Positions 34,354 through 43,490 of a stretch of DNA of 43,517 bases are shown in pieces (within the stretch, counting starts at the first letter, position 1; each line of letters begins with the position of its first letter). This stretch comes from JBGAWK01 sp044227665. Lineage in GTDB: Bacteria > Bacteroidota > Bacteroidia > Chitinophagales > JADIYW01. Below the pieces are notes generated by a model. It saw nothing but the letters and a program-made list of their open reading frames with translations, was not told the origin of the DNA and did no database searches. The stretch spans positions 1 to 43,517 of the forward strand of contig JBGAWK010000018.1 of NCBI GenBank assembly GCA_044227665.1, given 5' to 3'. The position numbers and the translations under genes are program-made.

Positions 34354-35446
34354 TCAATTACACATCATCGCTTTTGACTGTCCTTACCCTGCTCATTATG
34401 GTGGAATTATTGATATTTGGTATAAAATAAAAGCACTGCACCAAATAGGCATAGAAATCACCTTACACATTTTTCTTTATAGAGGAAAGCAGCCACAAGA
34501 TGAAATAAATAAATATTGCAAACAGGTATTCTACTACAATAGAAATATACATTTTACGCAACACCTAAGCCTATTACCTTTTATAGTAAAAAGCAGAGAC
34601 AGTGATGTACTCATCCACAATATTATGGAAAGTCCGGCTCCCGTACTCATGGAAGGAATACACAGTACCCATTCCTTACCAATATTGCAATCTGCAAAAA
34701 TTCCTTGCTTCATAAGGATGCATAATATAGAACAGATTTACTATGACTACCTATACACAATAGAAGAAAATATTTTTAAGAAGCTATATTTCCTTATTGA
34801 AAAAAATAAAATAAGAAGCTATGAAAGAATAGTAAATCATGCCGCAGGACTTATTTTTATATCACCTCACGATGAAAAAGAAATTTATACTAAAACAAAG
34901 AAAACCACAGTATTTCCTTTCCACGGCATGGATACAAATACTCAAAAGGCACCTGAGCTAAAAATTCTTTTTCATGGCAATTTTGAGATTCAAGAAAATA
35001 GAATTGCCGCCCATAATATATTATCCATAGCAGATAATATCAAGTTACCCATCATTATTGCTGGCAAAAATGCAGATTCATTGCCACCGCAAAATAATAA
35101 TACTGACATCCAATATATCGCCAATCCTTCAGATACAGAAATGCAGAAGCTTTTGCAAACATCTGCCATTCATGTATTACCGGTAGCGCAACCTACAGGT
35201 ATCAAATTGAAGTTAATCCAATCTCTATTTACTGCGCAATATATCATAACTTCATCTGCTATGGCTGAGGATTTCCCTTGGGAATCTAGCGTCATTACGT
35301 ATGACACATGGAGTTCCGTCCCCAAAATAATAGAAAATATATCCAAAGGGGAAATCACTCCCCATATTAATAATAAACTAATGCTAATGTTCAGCGACGA
35401 AAGAAACGCACAAAAATTGTGGAACTTTATAGTTGAAAATTCATGA
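34340..35446 (+). CDS. Glycosyltransferase (GT-B type)
   Basis: A 368-residue protein with the opening L-H-I-I-A-F-D-C-P-Y-P-A-H-Y-G-G-I-I-D, the N-terminal glycine-rich acceptor loop of GT4/GT1 enzymes. It has a middle R-M-H-N-I-E-Q-I-Y-Y segment and a C-terminal half with G-N-F-E-I-Q-E-N-R-I and P-V-A-Q-P-T-G-I-K-L-K-L-I-Q, which corresponds to the donor E-x7-E region in weakened form. Substrates are unknown. The 14-nt and 4-nt overlaps with its neighbours show it belongs to the ung-recQ string. It may add sugars to a surface glycan used by the T9SS cargo gene that follows. Confidence 0.75.
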   Translation: MTASNQLHIIAFDCPYPAHYGGIIDIWYKIKALHQIGIEITLHIFLYRGKQPQDEINKYCKQVFYYNRNIHFTQHLSLLPFIVKSRDSDVLIHNIMESPAPVLMEGIHSTHSLPILQSAKIPCFIRMHNIEQIYYDYLYTIEENIFKKLYFLIEKNKIRSYERIVNHAAGLIFISPHDEKEIYTKTKKTTVFPFHGMDTNTQKAPELKILFHGNFEIQENRIAAHNILSIADNIKLPIIIAGKNADSLPPQNNNTDIQYIANPSDTEMQKLLQTSAIHVLPVAQPTGIKLKLIQSLFTAQYIITSSAMAEDFPWESSVITYDTWSSVPKIIENISKGEITPHINNKLMLMFSDERNAQKLWNFIVENS

Positions 35447-37620
35447 CAAAGATTGTCCATATCTGCATTTATATGCTTATGTCTTGTACTATCGTAATGT
35501 TGCAAGGTCAATCCATCCTAAAATATGTTCCCTATATTCCTGTAAAAGTAAATGGACAATATCTTCAAAACCCTTGGACAGGGGGATTGAACAGTGCACA
35601 GCCACAACTTGTAGATTTGAACAACGACACCAAAATAGATTTAGCTATATATGAAAAATCTGAAAACAAGGTGCTCACCTTTATTAATATAGCCGAGATA
35701 GGAATACCTCCGCTATATGCTTTCCGACCTGAATATGCCAAATATTTTCCTATTCCCAATAGCTGGATGATATGTAAAGACTATAGCTGTGATGGCATCG
35801 CAGACCTATTCACTTATGGCGAGCTTGGAGAATTTGATGTATATACAGGCATCTTTGTCGCTGACACCCTACATTTCACAAAAAAACAAAAAGGAGCTTA
35901 TTATTCCTCCGGCACCAGCACTATCAACGTATATGCTACCAATATTGACAAACCTTCATTTGTAGATGTAAATGGCGACAGCGACCTAGATTATATTACT
36001 TTCAATGTAGGAGGCACCAATTTCCAATATTATGAGAACTTACAGCAAGAGCTGTCATTGCCCTGTGACAGTATGTTCTTTGAATTTTATCATCCTTGCT
36101 GGGGCTTGATATTAGAAACGGGGTTGAATGTAGAAGTGATATTAAAAGATACCTGCTCCGATGCACCCACACATAGGGAGATGAAAACGCTGCATGTAGG
36201 TTCTGCCAATGAGGTGGCAGACATCAATGGCGACGGCAGCTTAGATGTACTTTTAGGCGATATATCTTTGAATATTATCAATTACCTAAAAAATGGCAGT
36301 ACATCACCCTTGGCATCATTCGTGGAACAGAATATACACTATCCTTCTTACGACGTCCCTGTCTCTTTGAATTATTTCCCTTCGCCTTTTGTATTGGATA
36401 TCAATCAGGATGGCAACAAAGATCTTTTGGTAAGTCCCTTTGATGGCGTAGGTGGCGACAATGTACATAATCTTTGGTTTTACCGAAATAAAAGTGGAGA
36501 CTCCCTCTTACTGGAATTCACACAGAAGAATTACCTTACTGACAATATGCTAGACTTTGGAGAATGGGCAAAACCCTGTATAGCCGATGTAGATGGCGAT
36601 GGACTAAAAGACCTCCTTATCGCTAATGGTGGCATACGCATGAGTGGCAGCACAGAGCCGGCACAGGTAATATACTTCAAAAACATAGGAGATCTGACGT
36701 ATCCTGTTTTTAGCTTAATTGATTCTAATTTTCTAAGTATTAAAGATTTGAATGTAACCAATCTGAGTATTTCATCCGGAGATTATGACAACGACAGTGA
36801 CGAAGACTTGGTACTTGGCTTGCAAGATGGCACGCTTATATGCTATCAAAATCGGGAGGGAACATTTGTGCCGAAAGGCAATGTCAAAGATGCAGGAAAT
36901 GTAAAAATTGATGTGGGGCAGGATGCCACACCCTACTGGGCAGACCTCGATATGGATGGTAAGAAAGATCTTATCATTGGAGAACGGAATGGCAATATCA
37001 ACTACTATACTTGCAGTGACTTTACAACGTTGCAATACCAATATATTACAGATAGCTTAGGTAAAATTTCAACAAGAACACCACTTATACCTTACGGCTA
37101 CTCGTCTCCCACCATTACCGATTTTGATGGCGACGGCAAAGCCGACCTCTTTACGGGAAGTGTTCTGGATACGCTCTACTTTTACAGTAATATTGCTGCA
37201 AATATTACCACCAAAATTACAGCTACGAGCAAGCAATTACTACCCAACTATTTGGGATACAGACAGTTTACAACTTTTGGAGACCTTACCCACGATGGTA
37301 AAAAGGAATGCCTTGTTGGCTCTTTTAGCGGCGGCGTTTACTTCTACTCTCCCGCCCCTCCTACCGAAAGACCTTTGTCCAACAAAAGTTATTGGGAAAG
37401 TCAGATTTCTATCTATCCCAACCCGACATCAGCCACAGTATTTGTCCAAGGAATACAACAAAACACACCCTATGCCATAAGCAATACTTTCGGGCAAACT
37501 TTACAAAGCCATACGCTCCAAAACAATTCTATAGATATCAGCACCTTACCTTTAGGCATATACCTTATTACTTTTTATATAGATGATATGCTTATCAGCA
37601 AAAAAATAATCAAGGCTTAG
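35443..37620 (+). CDS. Secreted FG-GAP/VCBS repeat protein with a T9SS sorting domain
   Basis: A 725-residue exported protein with a signal peptide at about 1-23. About ten repeats of the form D-x-[DN]-x-D-[GS]-x-x-D-[LY] are spread over the length (for example DVNGDSDLDY, DINGDGSLDV, DVDGDGLKDL, DYDNDSDEDL, DFDGDGKADL). They are typical of the Ca-binding loops of FG-GAP/integrin-alpha-like beta propellers. The last 69 residues start with I-Y-P-N-P-T (657) and end L-P-L-G-I-Y-L-I-T...K-K-I-I-K-A, a type A T9SS domain. It is probably a surface adhesin or scaffold. ATGA overlap with the transferase upstream; convergent 11-nt overlap with the peroxidase gene. Confidence 0.9.
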   Translation: MTKIVHICIYMLMSCTIVMLQGQSILKYVPYIPVKVNGQYLQNPWTGGLNSAQPQLVDLNNDTKIDLAIYEKSENKVLTFINIAEIGIPPLYAFRPEYAKYFPIPNSWMICKDYSCDGIADLFTYGELGEFDVYTGIFVADTLHFTKKQKGAYYSSGTSTINVYATNIDKPSFVDVNGDSDLDYITFNVGGTNFQYYENLQQELSLPCDSMFFEFYHPCWGLILETGLNVEVILKDTCSDAPTHREMKTLHVGSANEVADINGDGSLDVLLGDISLNIINYLKNGSTSPLASFVEQNIHYPSYDVPVSLNYFPSPFVLDINQDGNKDLLVSPFDGVGGDNVHNLWFYRNKSGDSLLLEFTQKNYLTDNMLDFGEWAKPCIADVDGDGLKDLLIANGGIRMSGSTEPAQVIYFKNIGDLTYPVFSLIDSNFLSIKDLNVTNLSISSGDYDNDSDEDLVLGLQDGTLICYQNREGTFVPKGNVKDAGNVKIDVGQDATPYWADLDMDGKKDLIIGERNGNINYYTCSDFTTLQYQYITDSLGKISTRTPLIPYGYSSPTITDFDGDGKADLFTGSVLDTLYFYSNIAANITTKITATSKQLLPNYLGYRQFTTFGDLTHDGKKECLVGSFSGGVYFYSPAPPTERPLSNKSYWESQISIYPNPTSATVFVQGIQQNTPYAISNTFGQTLQSHTLQNNSIDISTLPLGIYLITFYIDDMLISKKIIKA

Positions 37621-38704
37621 GCTTCTTGAAAAGTGGATTACTAAGTACGGTAGAATCTGTCATAGAAAGCAGAAATGCTTTGAGATCTTCCTTATCTTGT
37701 TCCGTCAGACCCAATCCATAACGACCATATAGCAATACCCTTTTATTGGCATCTGCAAGCATTATGGGCTCTAGGGATGGTGACTGCTTGGGCCCTAGAT
37801 CGTAATTAGCTATTACATCGTCAAGTGTGGCAAATCTACCGTCATGCATATAAGGTGCTGTGAATGCCAGATTGCGCAACGTAGGTATTTTGAACTTACC
37901 ATTATCAACAAGTATTCCAGTAACAGCACCCAGACCTTTGTCGTGAAAGTCTTCTAGGTTTTCATATTCGTCTAAACCATTATTGGCAAATAACTTTGCC
38001 GGAGATACAAAAGTCTCCGCAGGTTGTGCCGTATGGCAGTGAAAGCAATCTCCTTTTTCTGTATTGAAGATTTGCATACCCCTGAGCTCACTCTGCGATA
38101 ACGCTGCCTCCTTACGCTGATATCTGTCGAAAGGAGAATTATATACGATTAATGCTTTCTGATATTGCTCAAGTGCTTTCGTAACCTCTAATTGTGTAAT
38201 GGTATTCACCGCAAAAGCATTTTTAAACAAATCCATGTAGGTACTACTACCATTCAATCGTATTAAAGCCTGTTCCCACGGCAAATGCATCTCTGTAGTA
38301 TCCGGCACTGGGCGCTTGGCTTGACTCTGCAATGTGCTATCTCTACCGTCCCAGAAGAAACGTTGGTGCCACGCCATATTGAGGATAGGCATAGCCTGCC
38401 TCCTGCCTGGCGTTCCGCCCACGCCTAAGCTCACCTTACGAGGATCGGCAAAGCCATGCTCAGGCTGGTGACATCCAGCACAAGCAAGCGTATTATCCAA
38501 GGATAGTATGGGATCAAAAAACAGCTTATGTCCTAGTGCCACTCCTTCTTCCGTAAGTGGATTGTCGGCAGTAACAGGAAATGCTCTGAAGTTGGCAATA
38601 TAGGGGACAGCATAGGGCGTGGGCGTATTAGCATCTTCGACTTCCTTTTTACATGCTCCTACCAAGTATACAGCAACAATTATTACTACAATGAGTTTTT
38701 TCAT
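37610..38704 (-). CDS. Di-haem cytochrome-c peroxidase / MauG family lipoprotein (MbnH-like)
   Basis: A 364-residue protein with a lipobox L-V-G-A-C (Cys18), so it is probably lipid-anchored in the periplasm. It has two c-type haem sites, C75-A-G-C-H79 and C220-F-H-C-H224, as in bacterial cytochrome-c peroxidases and MauG. The conserved segments G-H-K-L-F-F-D-P-x-L-S and Y-M-H-D-G-R-F are present. It overlaps the stop of the MbnP-like gene by one base (TAATG). In that pairing the di-haem enzyme (MbnH type) oxidises a tryptophan of MbnP to kynurenine. Plain peroxide removal is the alternative. Confidence 0.9.
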   Translation of the reverse strand: MKKLIVVIIVAVYLVGACKKEVEDANTPTPYAVPYIANFRAFPVTADNPLTEEGVALGHKLFFDPILSLDNTLACAGCHQPEHGFADPRKVSLGVGGTPGRRQAMPILNMAWHQRFFWDGRDSTLQSQAKRPVPDTTEMHLPWEQALIRLNGSSTYMDLFKNAFAVNTITQLEVTKALEQYQKALIVYNSPFDRYQRKEAALSQSELRGMQIFNTEKGDCFHCHTAQPAETFVSPAKLFANNGLDEYENLEDFHDKGLGAVTGILVDNGKFKIPTLRNLAFTAPYMHDGRFATLDDVIANYDLGPKQSPSLEPIMLADANKRVLLYGRYGLGLTEQDKEDLKAFLLSMTDSTVLSNPLFKKPKP

Positions 38705-39408
38705 TATTTCAGACTAAAAGCTTCGGAAAGGTTGTCCATCAATATTTTAGCTTCAGCCATCTCACTATCATTAGAGTGGTTGCTGAACGTAGTCGTAAAA
38801 CTCAGCGTATCGGAAGTATTGTACATCATTTTGTTTATGTCCAATAATAATGTATTATGGTCATCAAGGGCATAGCTCCCATTAAGGGTAACGCTTCTAT
38901 ATGCTACATCCCTACCCAAGTGGAAGCTATAAGGGGCGTTAGGACTGCCAATACCTGTAAAACTATTATTAAAACTTCCTTCCCAAAACACGAATCTATA
39001 CCTTGTCATATCCCAAAACATCTCCTGAACCAAACTTAGTGGATGACTATCCGGCAACAACAAAGGATTGATGGTATTATTGGTAACTGAGTCTATGCCT
39101 ATATGAAAGGTCATTTGCCGGTAATTTCCTTTTGCCAGCGGTAGTTCAAAAGAAGATGTATGCTCTAATAAGAATACAGTATCGAATTTTTGAATCCGAG
39201 ACATATTGTCAACAAATTGAAAATCTGATAGATATATTTTAAACTTACGTATATTGTAATTTCTGCCATCTATCATGGCATATACGCTATCCATAGTAAT
39301 ATTTTTTTCCTTGCTGGTAAGCTGTAATGTAAAATGCAAGGGGGCTTCTTGCAATTCTTTCTTGCAAGCTGCGACAATTAGTATGCCCAAGAGAAGAAGT
39401 TTTTTCAT
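38704..39408 (-). CDS. MbnP-like family lipoprotein
   Basis: A 234-residue lipoprotein (Cys15 in I-V-A-A-C). The pattern fits the MbnP family: an early beta domain (LHFTLQL), K-I-Y-L-S-D-F-Q-F (57-65), F-H-I-G-I-D-S-V-T-N (101-110), and the Met/Trp segment E-M-F-W-D-M...Y-R-F-V-F-W-E-G (129-144). The Trp at 132 is in the position where family members have a conserved Trp. In Methylosinus the MbnP/MbnH pair carries a kynurenine made by MbnH and is linked with copper handling. Here no methanobactin precursor is seen, so a copper role is inferred. It is the first gene of the pair. Confidence 0.8.
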   Translation of the reverse strand: MKKLLLLGILIVAACKKELQEAPLHFTLQLTSKEKNITMDSVYAMIDGRNYNIRKFKIYLSDFQFVDNMSRIQKFDTVFLLEHTSSFELPLAKGNYRQMTFHIGIDSVTNNTINPLLLPDSHPLSLVQEMFWDMTRYRFVFWEGSFNNSFTGIGSPNAPYSFHLGRDVAYRSVTLNGSYALDDHNTLLLDINKMMYNTSDTLSFTTTFSNHSNDSEMAEAKILMDNLSEAFSLK

Positions 39409-39526
39409 ATCATTTATAACACAAAATAAGGACTATCTATTATTCCATTGGCAAAAAAATAATACTATTCAACATAACTTATTGATAAAGTATAAAAAAA
39501 TTAAAATGCAAAGCAATGATTTTCAA

Positions 39527-39534
39527 TAATTTTG
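39527..39534 (+). promoter_or_regulatory. -7 element before the TVP38-type gene (TAATTTTG)
   Basis: An exact TAnnTTTG match ending 7 nt before the GTG at 39542. It again predicts a leaderless or near-leaderless mRNA. Confidence 0.45.
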
Positions 39535-39541
39535 TATCGTT

Positions 39542-40144
39542 GTGACTTATGTGAAGATTGCAAAAAATGGATTTTATGCTATTTGGGTAGCCGCCATCCT
39601 CTATTTATTTCTTATTTTCGTCATACATCCCGATACTTTCTCACCAGAAAACATATCTTTTTATATTCAAAGATATTCGCATCACCTTTGGATTACTTAC
39701 TTCTTATGCTCTATGATACGGGGATTTTTTCTCATGCCGAGTACTCCTTTTGTATTATCAGGATTGGTATTATTTCCGCACCATAGATTTGAAGTGCTCA
39801 TACTATCACTTTCGGGCGTATTATTTTCTTCTACTATGCTGTATTTCTACTCCGACACACTGGGTTTTTCTAAGTATTTGGAAACAAAATTCCCTAAGCA
39901 GATACCAAAAATCAAGAAGGTACTAATGGGTAAGTGGTCATTCTTGTATGTGCTTATATGGTCAATATTCCCTGCAGTCCCCACCGACACTGTGGCATAC
40001 GCCGGAGGAATAATAAAGATGAAATATGGAAAATTGATTTTGGGTATAATGCTAGGGGAATTTATCCTTATTGCTACTTATGTATATTTGGGGGATATGA
40101 TTATAGAACGCATGAGCAAATTTTTTGAGTTTTATAAATTCTGA
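39542..40144 (+). CDS. TVP38/TMEM64 (DedA/VTT-related) membrane protein, GTG start
   Basis: A 200-residue polytopic inner-membrane protein with about five or six hydrophobic segments. The central region with M-P-S-T-P-F-V-L-S-G-L-V-L-F-P, and the later F-P-A-V-P-T-D-T-V-A-Y-A-G-G, match the VTT/SNARE-associated Golgi protein signature of the DedA superfamily. Members are lipid scramblases or affect membrane potential; the cargo here is unknown. The start is a GTG at 39542 or another GTG at 39551. A -7 promoter box ends 7 nt before the first, favouring it. It stands alone, followed by the tRNA-Gly promoter. Confidence 0.8.
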   Translation: MTYVKIAKNGFYAIWVAAILYLFLIFVIHPDTFSPENISFYIQRYSHHLWITYFLCSMIRGFFLMPSTPFVLSGLVLFPHHRFEVLILSLSGVLFSSTMLYFYSDTLGFSKYLETKFPKQIPKIKKVLMGKWSFLYVLIWSIFPAVPTDTVAYAGGIIKMKYGKLILGIMLGEFILIATYVYLGDMIIERMSKFFEFYKF

Positions 40145-40189
40145 CAGACATTATCCCAATATTATTTCTGAAAAAATATAAAGCCACAC

Positions 40190-40219
40190 TTGCAAAAATA
40201 AATTTGGTGCTTATCTTTG
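40190..40219 (+). promoter_or_regulatory. Promoter of tRNA-Gly (-33 TTG and -7 TATCTTTG)
   Basis: TTG at 40190-40192 and TATCTTTG at 40212-40219 are 19 nt apart, the ideal Bacteroidota spacing. The tRNA starts 24 nt after the -7 box. Confidence 0.7.
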
Positions 40220-40243
40220 CAGTCCGTTCAGGAAAACATAATT

Positions 40244-40316
40244 GCGGATGTAGCTCAGTTGGTAGAGCATCACCTTGCCAAGGTGAGGGTCGCGGGTTCG
40301 AGTCTCGTCATCCGCT
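40244..40316 (+). tRNA. tRNA-Gly (anticodon GCC)
   Basis: A 73-nt cloverleaf. Acceptor GCGGATG pairs with CATCCGC, discriminator U. The anticodon stem is TCACC/GGTGA and the loop TTGCCAA, with GCC at 40277-40279. CCA is not encoded. Confidence 0.96.
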
Positions 40317-40327
40317 CTAAGCATTGA

Positions 40328-40348
40328 GGGAGGAATCTCCCTTTTTTT
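40328..40348 (+). terminator. Short hairpin with T run between tRNA-Gly and tRNA-Leu
   Basis: The stem GGGAG / CTCCC with a GAAT loop, then seven T. It lies 12 nt after tRNA-Gly and 7 nt before tRNA-Leu, so it could reduce read-through or simply be a processing signal. Confidence 0.6.
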
Positions 40349-40354
40349 CTTTGT

Positions 40355-40439
40355 GCCCGGGTGGTGGAATCGGTAGACACGCAGGACTTAAAATCCTGTG
40401 GCCATCGCGGCTGTGCGGGTTCGAGTCCCGCCCCGGGTA
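40355..40439 (+). tRNA. tRNA-Leu (anticodon UAA)
   Basis: An 85-nt class II tRNA. Acceptor GCCCGGG pairs with CCCGGGT (one G-U), discriminator A. The anticodon stem is CAGGA/TCCTG with loop CTTAAAA; UAA is at 40389-40391. A long variable arm (GGCCATCGCGGCT) is present. CCA is not encoded. Confidence 0.95.
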
Positions 40440-40543
40440 CTATTTTTATAGACTTCCTCTCCCTTTCCTATTTTTAGCACACATCAGGGTACATTTTAAT
40501 CCTAAGTTAATACGCATTAATTACTTTTTTTTTTATTGAAAAG

Positions 40544-40551
40544 TATTTTTG
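40544..40551 (+). promoter_or_regulatory. -7 element of the aceBA operon (TATTTTTG)
   Basis: An exact TAnnTTTG match 30 nt before the aceB ATG, with an A/G-rich leader (AAAAGAAG) in between. A -33 box is not clear in the T-rich sequence upstream. Confidence 0.5.
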
Positions 40552-40581
40552 CAAATAAATATTTAAAAGAAGCAACAAAAT

Positions 40582-42177
40582 ATGTCAAACTTTCAAGTTC
40601 CATCGGGTATGGAGATAAGAGGCAAATATACTGAGGAATATGCTGCCATTCTCACACCAGAAGCCCTAGCCTTTGCAGCACATTTACAAAGAAAATTCAA
40701 CAACACCCGCAAAGAGCGGCTTGCCGCCAGAATAGAAAGACAAAAGTCTTTGGACGCAGGCATACTCCCTGATTTCTTTGCAGAAACTGCCGACATCCGT
40801 AATGGAGACTGGACTGTAGCACCATGTCCCGCCGACATCCAAGATCGTAGAGTGGAAATTACAGGCCCCGTAGATAGAAAGATGATTATCAACGCACTAA
40901 ATAGTGGTGCCAAAGTATTTATGGCGGACTTTGAAGACTCCAACTCTCCTACTTGGGAAAACAACATTACAGGACAAACAAACCTAAAAGATGCCGTAAG
41001 GAATACCATATCCTATGCCAATGAAGCAGGCAAACAATATAAACTGAATGACAAAACTGCGGTATTATTTGTTCGCCCCAGAGGATGGCATCTGGAAGAA
41101 AAACACGTATATGTGGATGGCGAAGTGATGAGCGGTTCTATTTGGGATTTTGCACTATATTTTTTCCATAATGCGAAAGAAAGAATTTCACAAGGCAGTG
41201 GCGTGTACTTCTACTTGCCTAAGATGGAACATTATTTGGAAGCACGACTTTGGAACGACATATTTGTAGAAGCACAAAACTATCTCCATGTTCCGCAAGG
41301 AAGTATCAAAGCTACCGTACTAATAGAAACCATCATGGCAACCTTCCAGTTGCATGAAATCTTATTTGAGCTCAGAGAGCATAGTGCAGGACTAAACTGT
41401 GGTCGCTGGGATTATATTTTCTCATTCATAAAAAGATTGGTAAAAAATCAGGCATTCCTCGTGCCTGACAGAGTACAAGTAACGATGACGGTACACTTTA
41501 TGAAATCCTATAGTGAACTGGTAATACAATCTTGCCATCGCCGCAATGCCTTTGCTATGGGCGGTATGGCGGCACAGATACCTATAAAAAATGATGATGC
41601 TGCCAATGATGCTGCCATGTCAAAAGTACGTGCCGACAAGGAGCGTGAGGCTAAAGCCGGACATGACGGTACTTGGGTGGCGCACCCTGCACTTGTAGCT
41701 ATTGCTATGGAGCAGTTTGACAAATATATGCCTACACCTAATCAAATACATGTAAAACGTGAAGACGTAAATGTATCAGCAGCAGACTTACTGGCAGTTC
41801 CTGAAGGCACCATCACCATGAGTGGACTTCGCAATAATATAGATGTAGGCATTCAATATCTCGAAGCATGGCTCAGAGGTAATGGCTGCGTACCCATTCA
41901 TAATCTCATGGAAGATGCTGCCACCGCAGAAATCTCAAGGACACAGGTGTGGCAGTGGGTACATCACCCCGATGCTAGACTTGACAACGGCGACCGCATC
42001 ACTCCAGAGATGGTTACGGCTATAATCGAGACATTCAGGCAGCAATATAAAGCTGATTTGGGGGATAAGTATAGCAATAGCAAGTTTGAGAAAGCTATAG
42101 AATTATTTACAAAAATGAGTTTGCAGGACACTTTGGAAGAGTTCCTTACTCTTGAAGCTTATAACTACATAGACTAA
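40582..42177 (+). CDS. aceB: Malate synthase A
   Basis: Malate synthase joins glyoxylate and acetyl-CoA to malate, the second step of the glyoxylate shunt. The 531-residue length matches the A isoform (about 530) and not the 720-residue G isoform. It shows F-M-A-D-F-E-D-S-N-S-P-T-W-E-N, the family metal-binding Glu/Asp segment, and I-E-T-I-M-A-T-F-Q-L-H-E-I-L and G-L-N-C-G-R-W-D-Y-I-F-S. It is followed 29 nt later by aceA, so the two form an operon used on acetate, fatty acids or other two-carbon sources. Confidence 0.97.
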   Translation: MSNFQVPSGMEIRGKYTEEYAAILTPEALAFAAHLQRKFNNTRKERLAARIERQKSLDAGILPDFFAETADIRNGDWTVAPCPADIQDRRVEITGPVDRKMIINALNSGAKVFMADFEDSNSPTWENNITGQTNLKDAVRNTISYANEAGKQYKLNDKTAVLFVRPRGWHLEEKHVYVDGEVMSGSIWDFALYFFHNAKERISQGSGVYFYLPKMEHYLEARLWNDIFVEAQNYLHVPQGSIKATVLIETIMATFQLHEILFELREHSAGLNCGRWDYIFSFIKRLVKNQAFLVPDRVQVTMTVHFMKSYSELVIQSCHRRNAFAMGGMAAQIPIKNDDAANDAAMSKVRADKEREAKAGHDGTWVAHPALVAIAMEQFDKYMPTPNQIHVKREDVNVSAADLLAVPEGTITMSGLRNNIDVGIQYLEAWLRGNGCVPIHNLMEDAATAEISRTQVWQWVHHPDARLDNGDRITPEMVTAIIETFRQQYKADLGDKYSNSKFEKAIELFTKMSLQDTLEEFLTLEAYNYID

Positions 42178-42206
42178 TATTATTAATTTTTAAACACAAA
42201 TAAAAA

Positions 42207-43490
42207 ATGGCAACAAGACAACAGAGAATTGACGCTCTAAAAAAAGATTGGGCAGAAAACCCAAGATGGACAGGTATTAAAAGACCTTATACTGCTGAAG
42301 ATGTAGTAAATATCTCAGGCTCAGTAGAAATAGAATACACATTGGCGAAAAATGGTGCTAACAAACTATGGAATAATCTTCAGACACGCGATTGGACTGC
42401 AGGTCTCGGCGCACTTACTGGAAACCAAGCAGTGCAAGAAGTGCAAGCAGGTATGCCAGCCATATATCTATCAGGATGGCAAGTAGCTGCTGATGCCAAC
42501 CTAGGCATGGAAATGTATCCAGATCAGTCACTATACCCTGCCAATTCAGTACCGGCAGTAGTAAGACGTATCAATAATGCTTTTGCTCGTCGTGACCAAA
42601 TTCAGTGGTTGAACCAAGATGGCAATATTGATTGGTATGTTCCTATCGTAGCGGATGCTGAAGCAGGCTTTGGTGGCAACCTTAATGCTTTTGAATTAAT
42701 GAAAGGCATGATCGAAGCGGGAGCTGCAGGTGTGCACTACGAAGACCAATTAGCTTCTGCTAAAAAATGTGGTCACTTAGGTGGTAAAGTATTAGTACCT
42801 ACTCAAGAAGCTATAAACAAACTGGTAGCCGCTCGTTTAGCTGCCGACTCTATGGGTGTACCTACGGTACTTATTGCTCGCACAGATGCTGAAGCTGCTA
42901 CTCTTATCACCTCAGATATTGATCCTAGAGACCTAAAATTTATCAAAGATGCAAAAAGAACTTCTGAAGGCTTTTTCAATATTAATAATGGCATAGAAGC
43001 AGGTATTGACAGAGCTTGTTCTTATGCTGAATATGCAGATCTTATATGGATGGAAACTGGAAATCCAGACTTAGGATTGGCACGTGAATTTGCACAAGGT
43101 GTACATGCAAGATATCCAGGAAAAATGTTGGCATATAACTGCTCTCCATCTTTCAACTGGGCTAAATATATGGATGAAAAAGCTATGGAAACATTCCGTG
43201 AAGATTTGGCAGCAATGGGCTACAAATTCCAGTTCATCACACTAGCAGGTTTCCACGCATTAAATTCATCTATGTTTGACTTGTCAAAAAATTATATGGC
43301 AAGAGGTATGGCAGGATTCTCACAAATGCAACAAAGAGAATTCGCTATGGAAGCCGAAGGATTCACAGCTATAAAACATCAGTCTTTCGTAGGAACTGGT
43401 TACTTTGATGCAATACAAAATATTGCACAACAAGGACAGTCCTCTACCACGGCTATGGCCGGCAGCACGGAGACAGAACAATTTCACTAA
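42207..43490 (+). CDS. aceA: Isocitrate lyase
   Basis: Isocitrate lyase splits isocitrate to glyoxylate and succinate, the first step of the glyoxylate shunt. The 427-residue length is typical of the short bacterial form. The catalytic motif is K-K-C-G-H (186-190, Cys188), set in A-K-K-C-G-H-L-G-G-K-V-L. Other features are G-W-Q-V-A-A-D-A-N, V-A-D-A-E-A-G-F-G-G and I-A-R-T-D-A-E-A-A. It lies 29 nt after aceB with an A-rich leader. No terminator is visible in the 27 nt left in the window. Confidence 0.98.
   Translation: MATRQQRIDALKKDWAENPRWTGIKRPYTAEDVVNISGSVEIEYTLAKNGANKLWNNLQTRDWTAGLGALTGNQAVQEVQAGMPAIYLSGWQVAADANLGMEMYPDQSLYPANSVPAVVRRINNAFARRDQIQWLNQDGNIDWYVPIVADAEAGFGGNLNAFELMKGMIEAGAAGVHYEDQLASAKKCGHLGGKVLVPTQEAINKLVAARLAADSMGVPTVLIARTDAEAATLITSDIDPRDLKFIKDAKRTSEGFFNINNGIEAGIDRACSYAEYADLIWMETGNPDLGLAREFAQGVHARYPGKMLAYNCSPSFNWAKYMDEKAMETFREDLAAMGYKFQFITLAGFHALNSSMFDLSKNYMARGMAGFSQMQQREFAMEAEGFTAIKHQSFVGTGYFDAIQNIAQQGQSSTTAMAGSTETEQFH

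Noticed and set aside
38704..39408. Methanobactin biosynthesis locus
   Set aside because: Only MbnP- and MbnH-like genes are present. No precursor peptide, MbnB/MbnC or transporter is seen.
40244..40439. tRNA-linked integration site of a mobile element
   Set aside because: No integrase or repeated tRNA 3' end is found near the Gly/Leu, Cys or Arg tRNA genes.
40593..41009. Open frame of 138 codons opposite aceB
   Set aside because: It lies fully inside a certain gene on the other strand, has no promoter or ribosome site, and has Ser/Ala/Leu-rich shadow composition. The same applies to the antisense frames at 26316-26720, 6983-7354 and 9148-9540.
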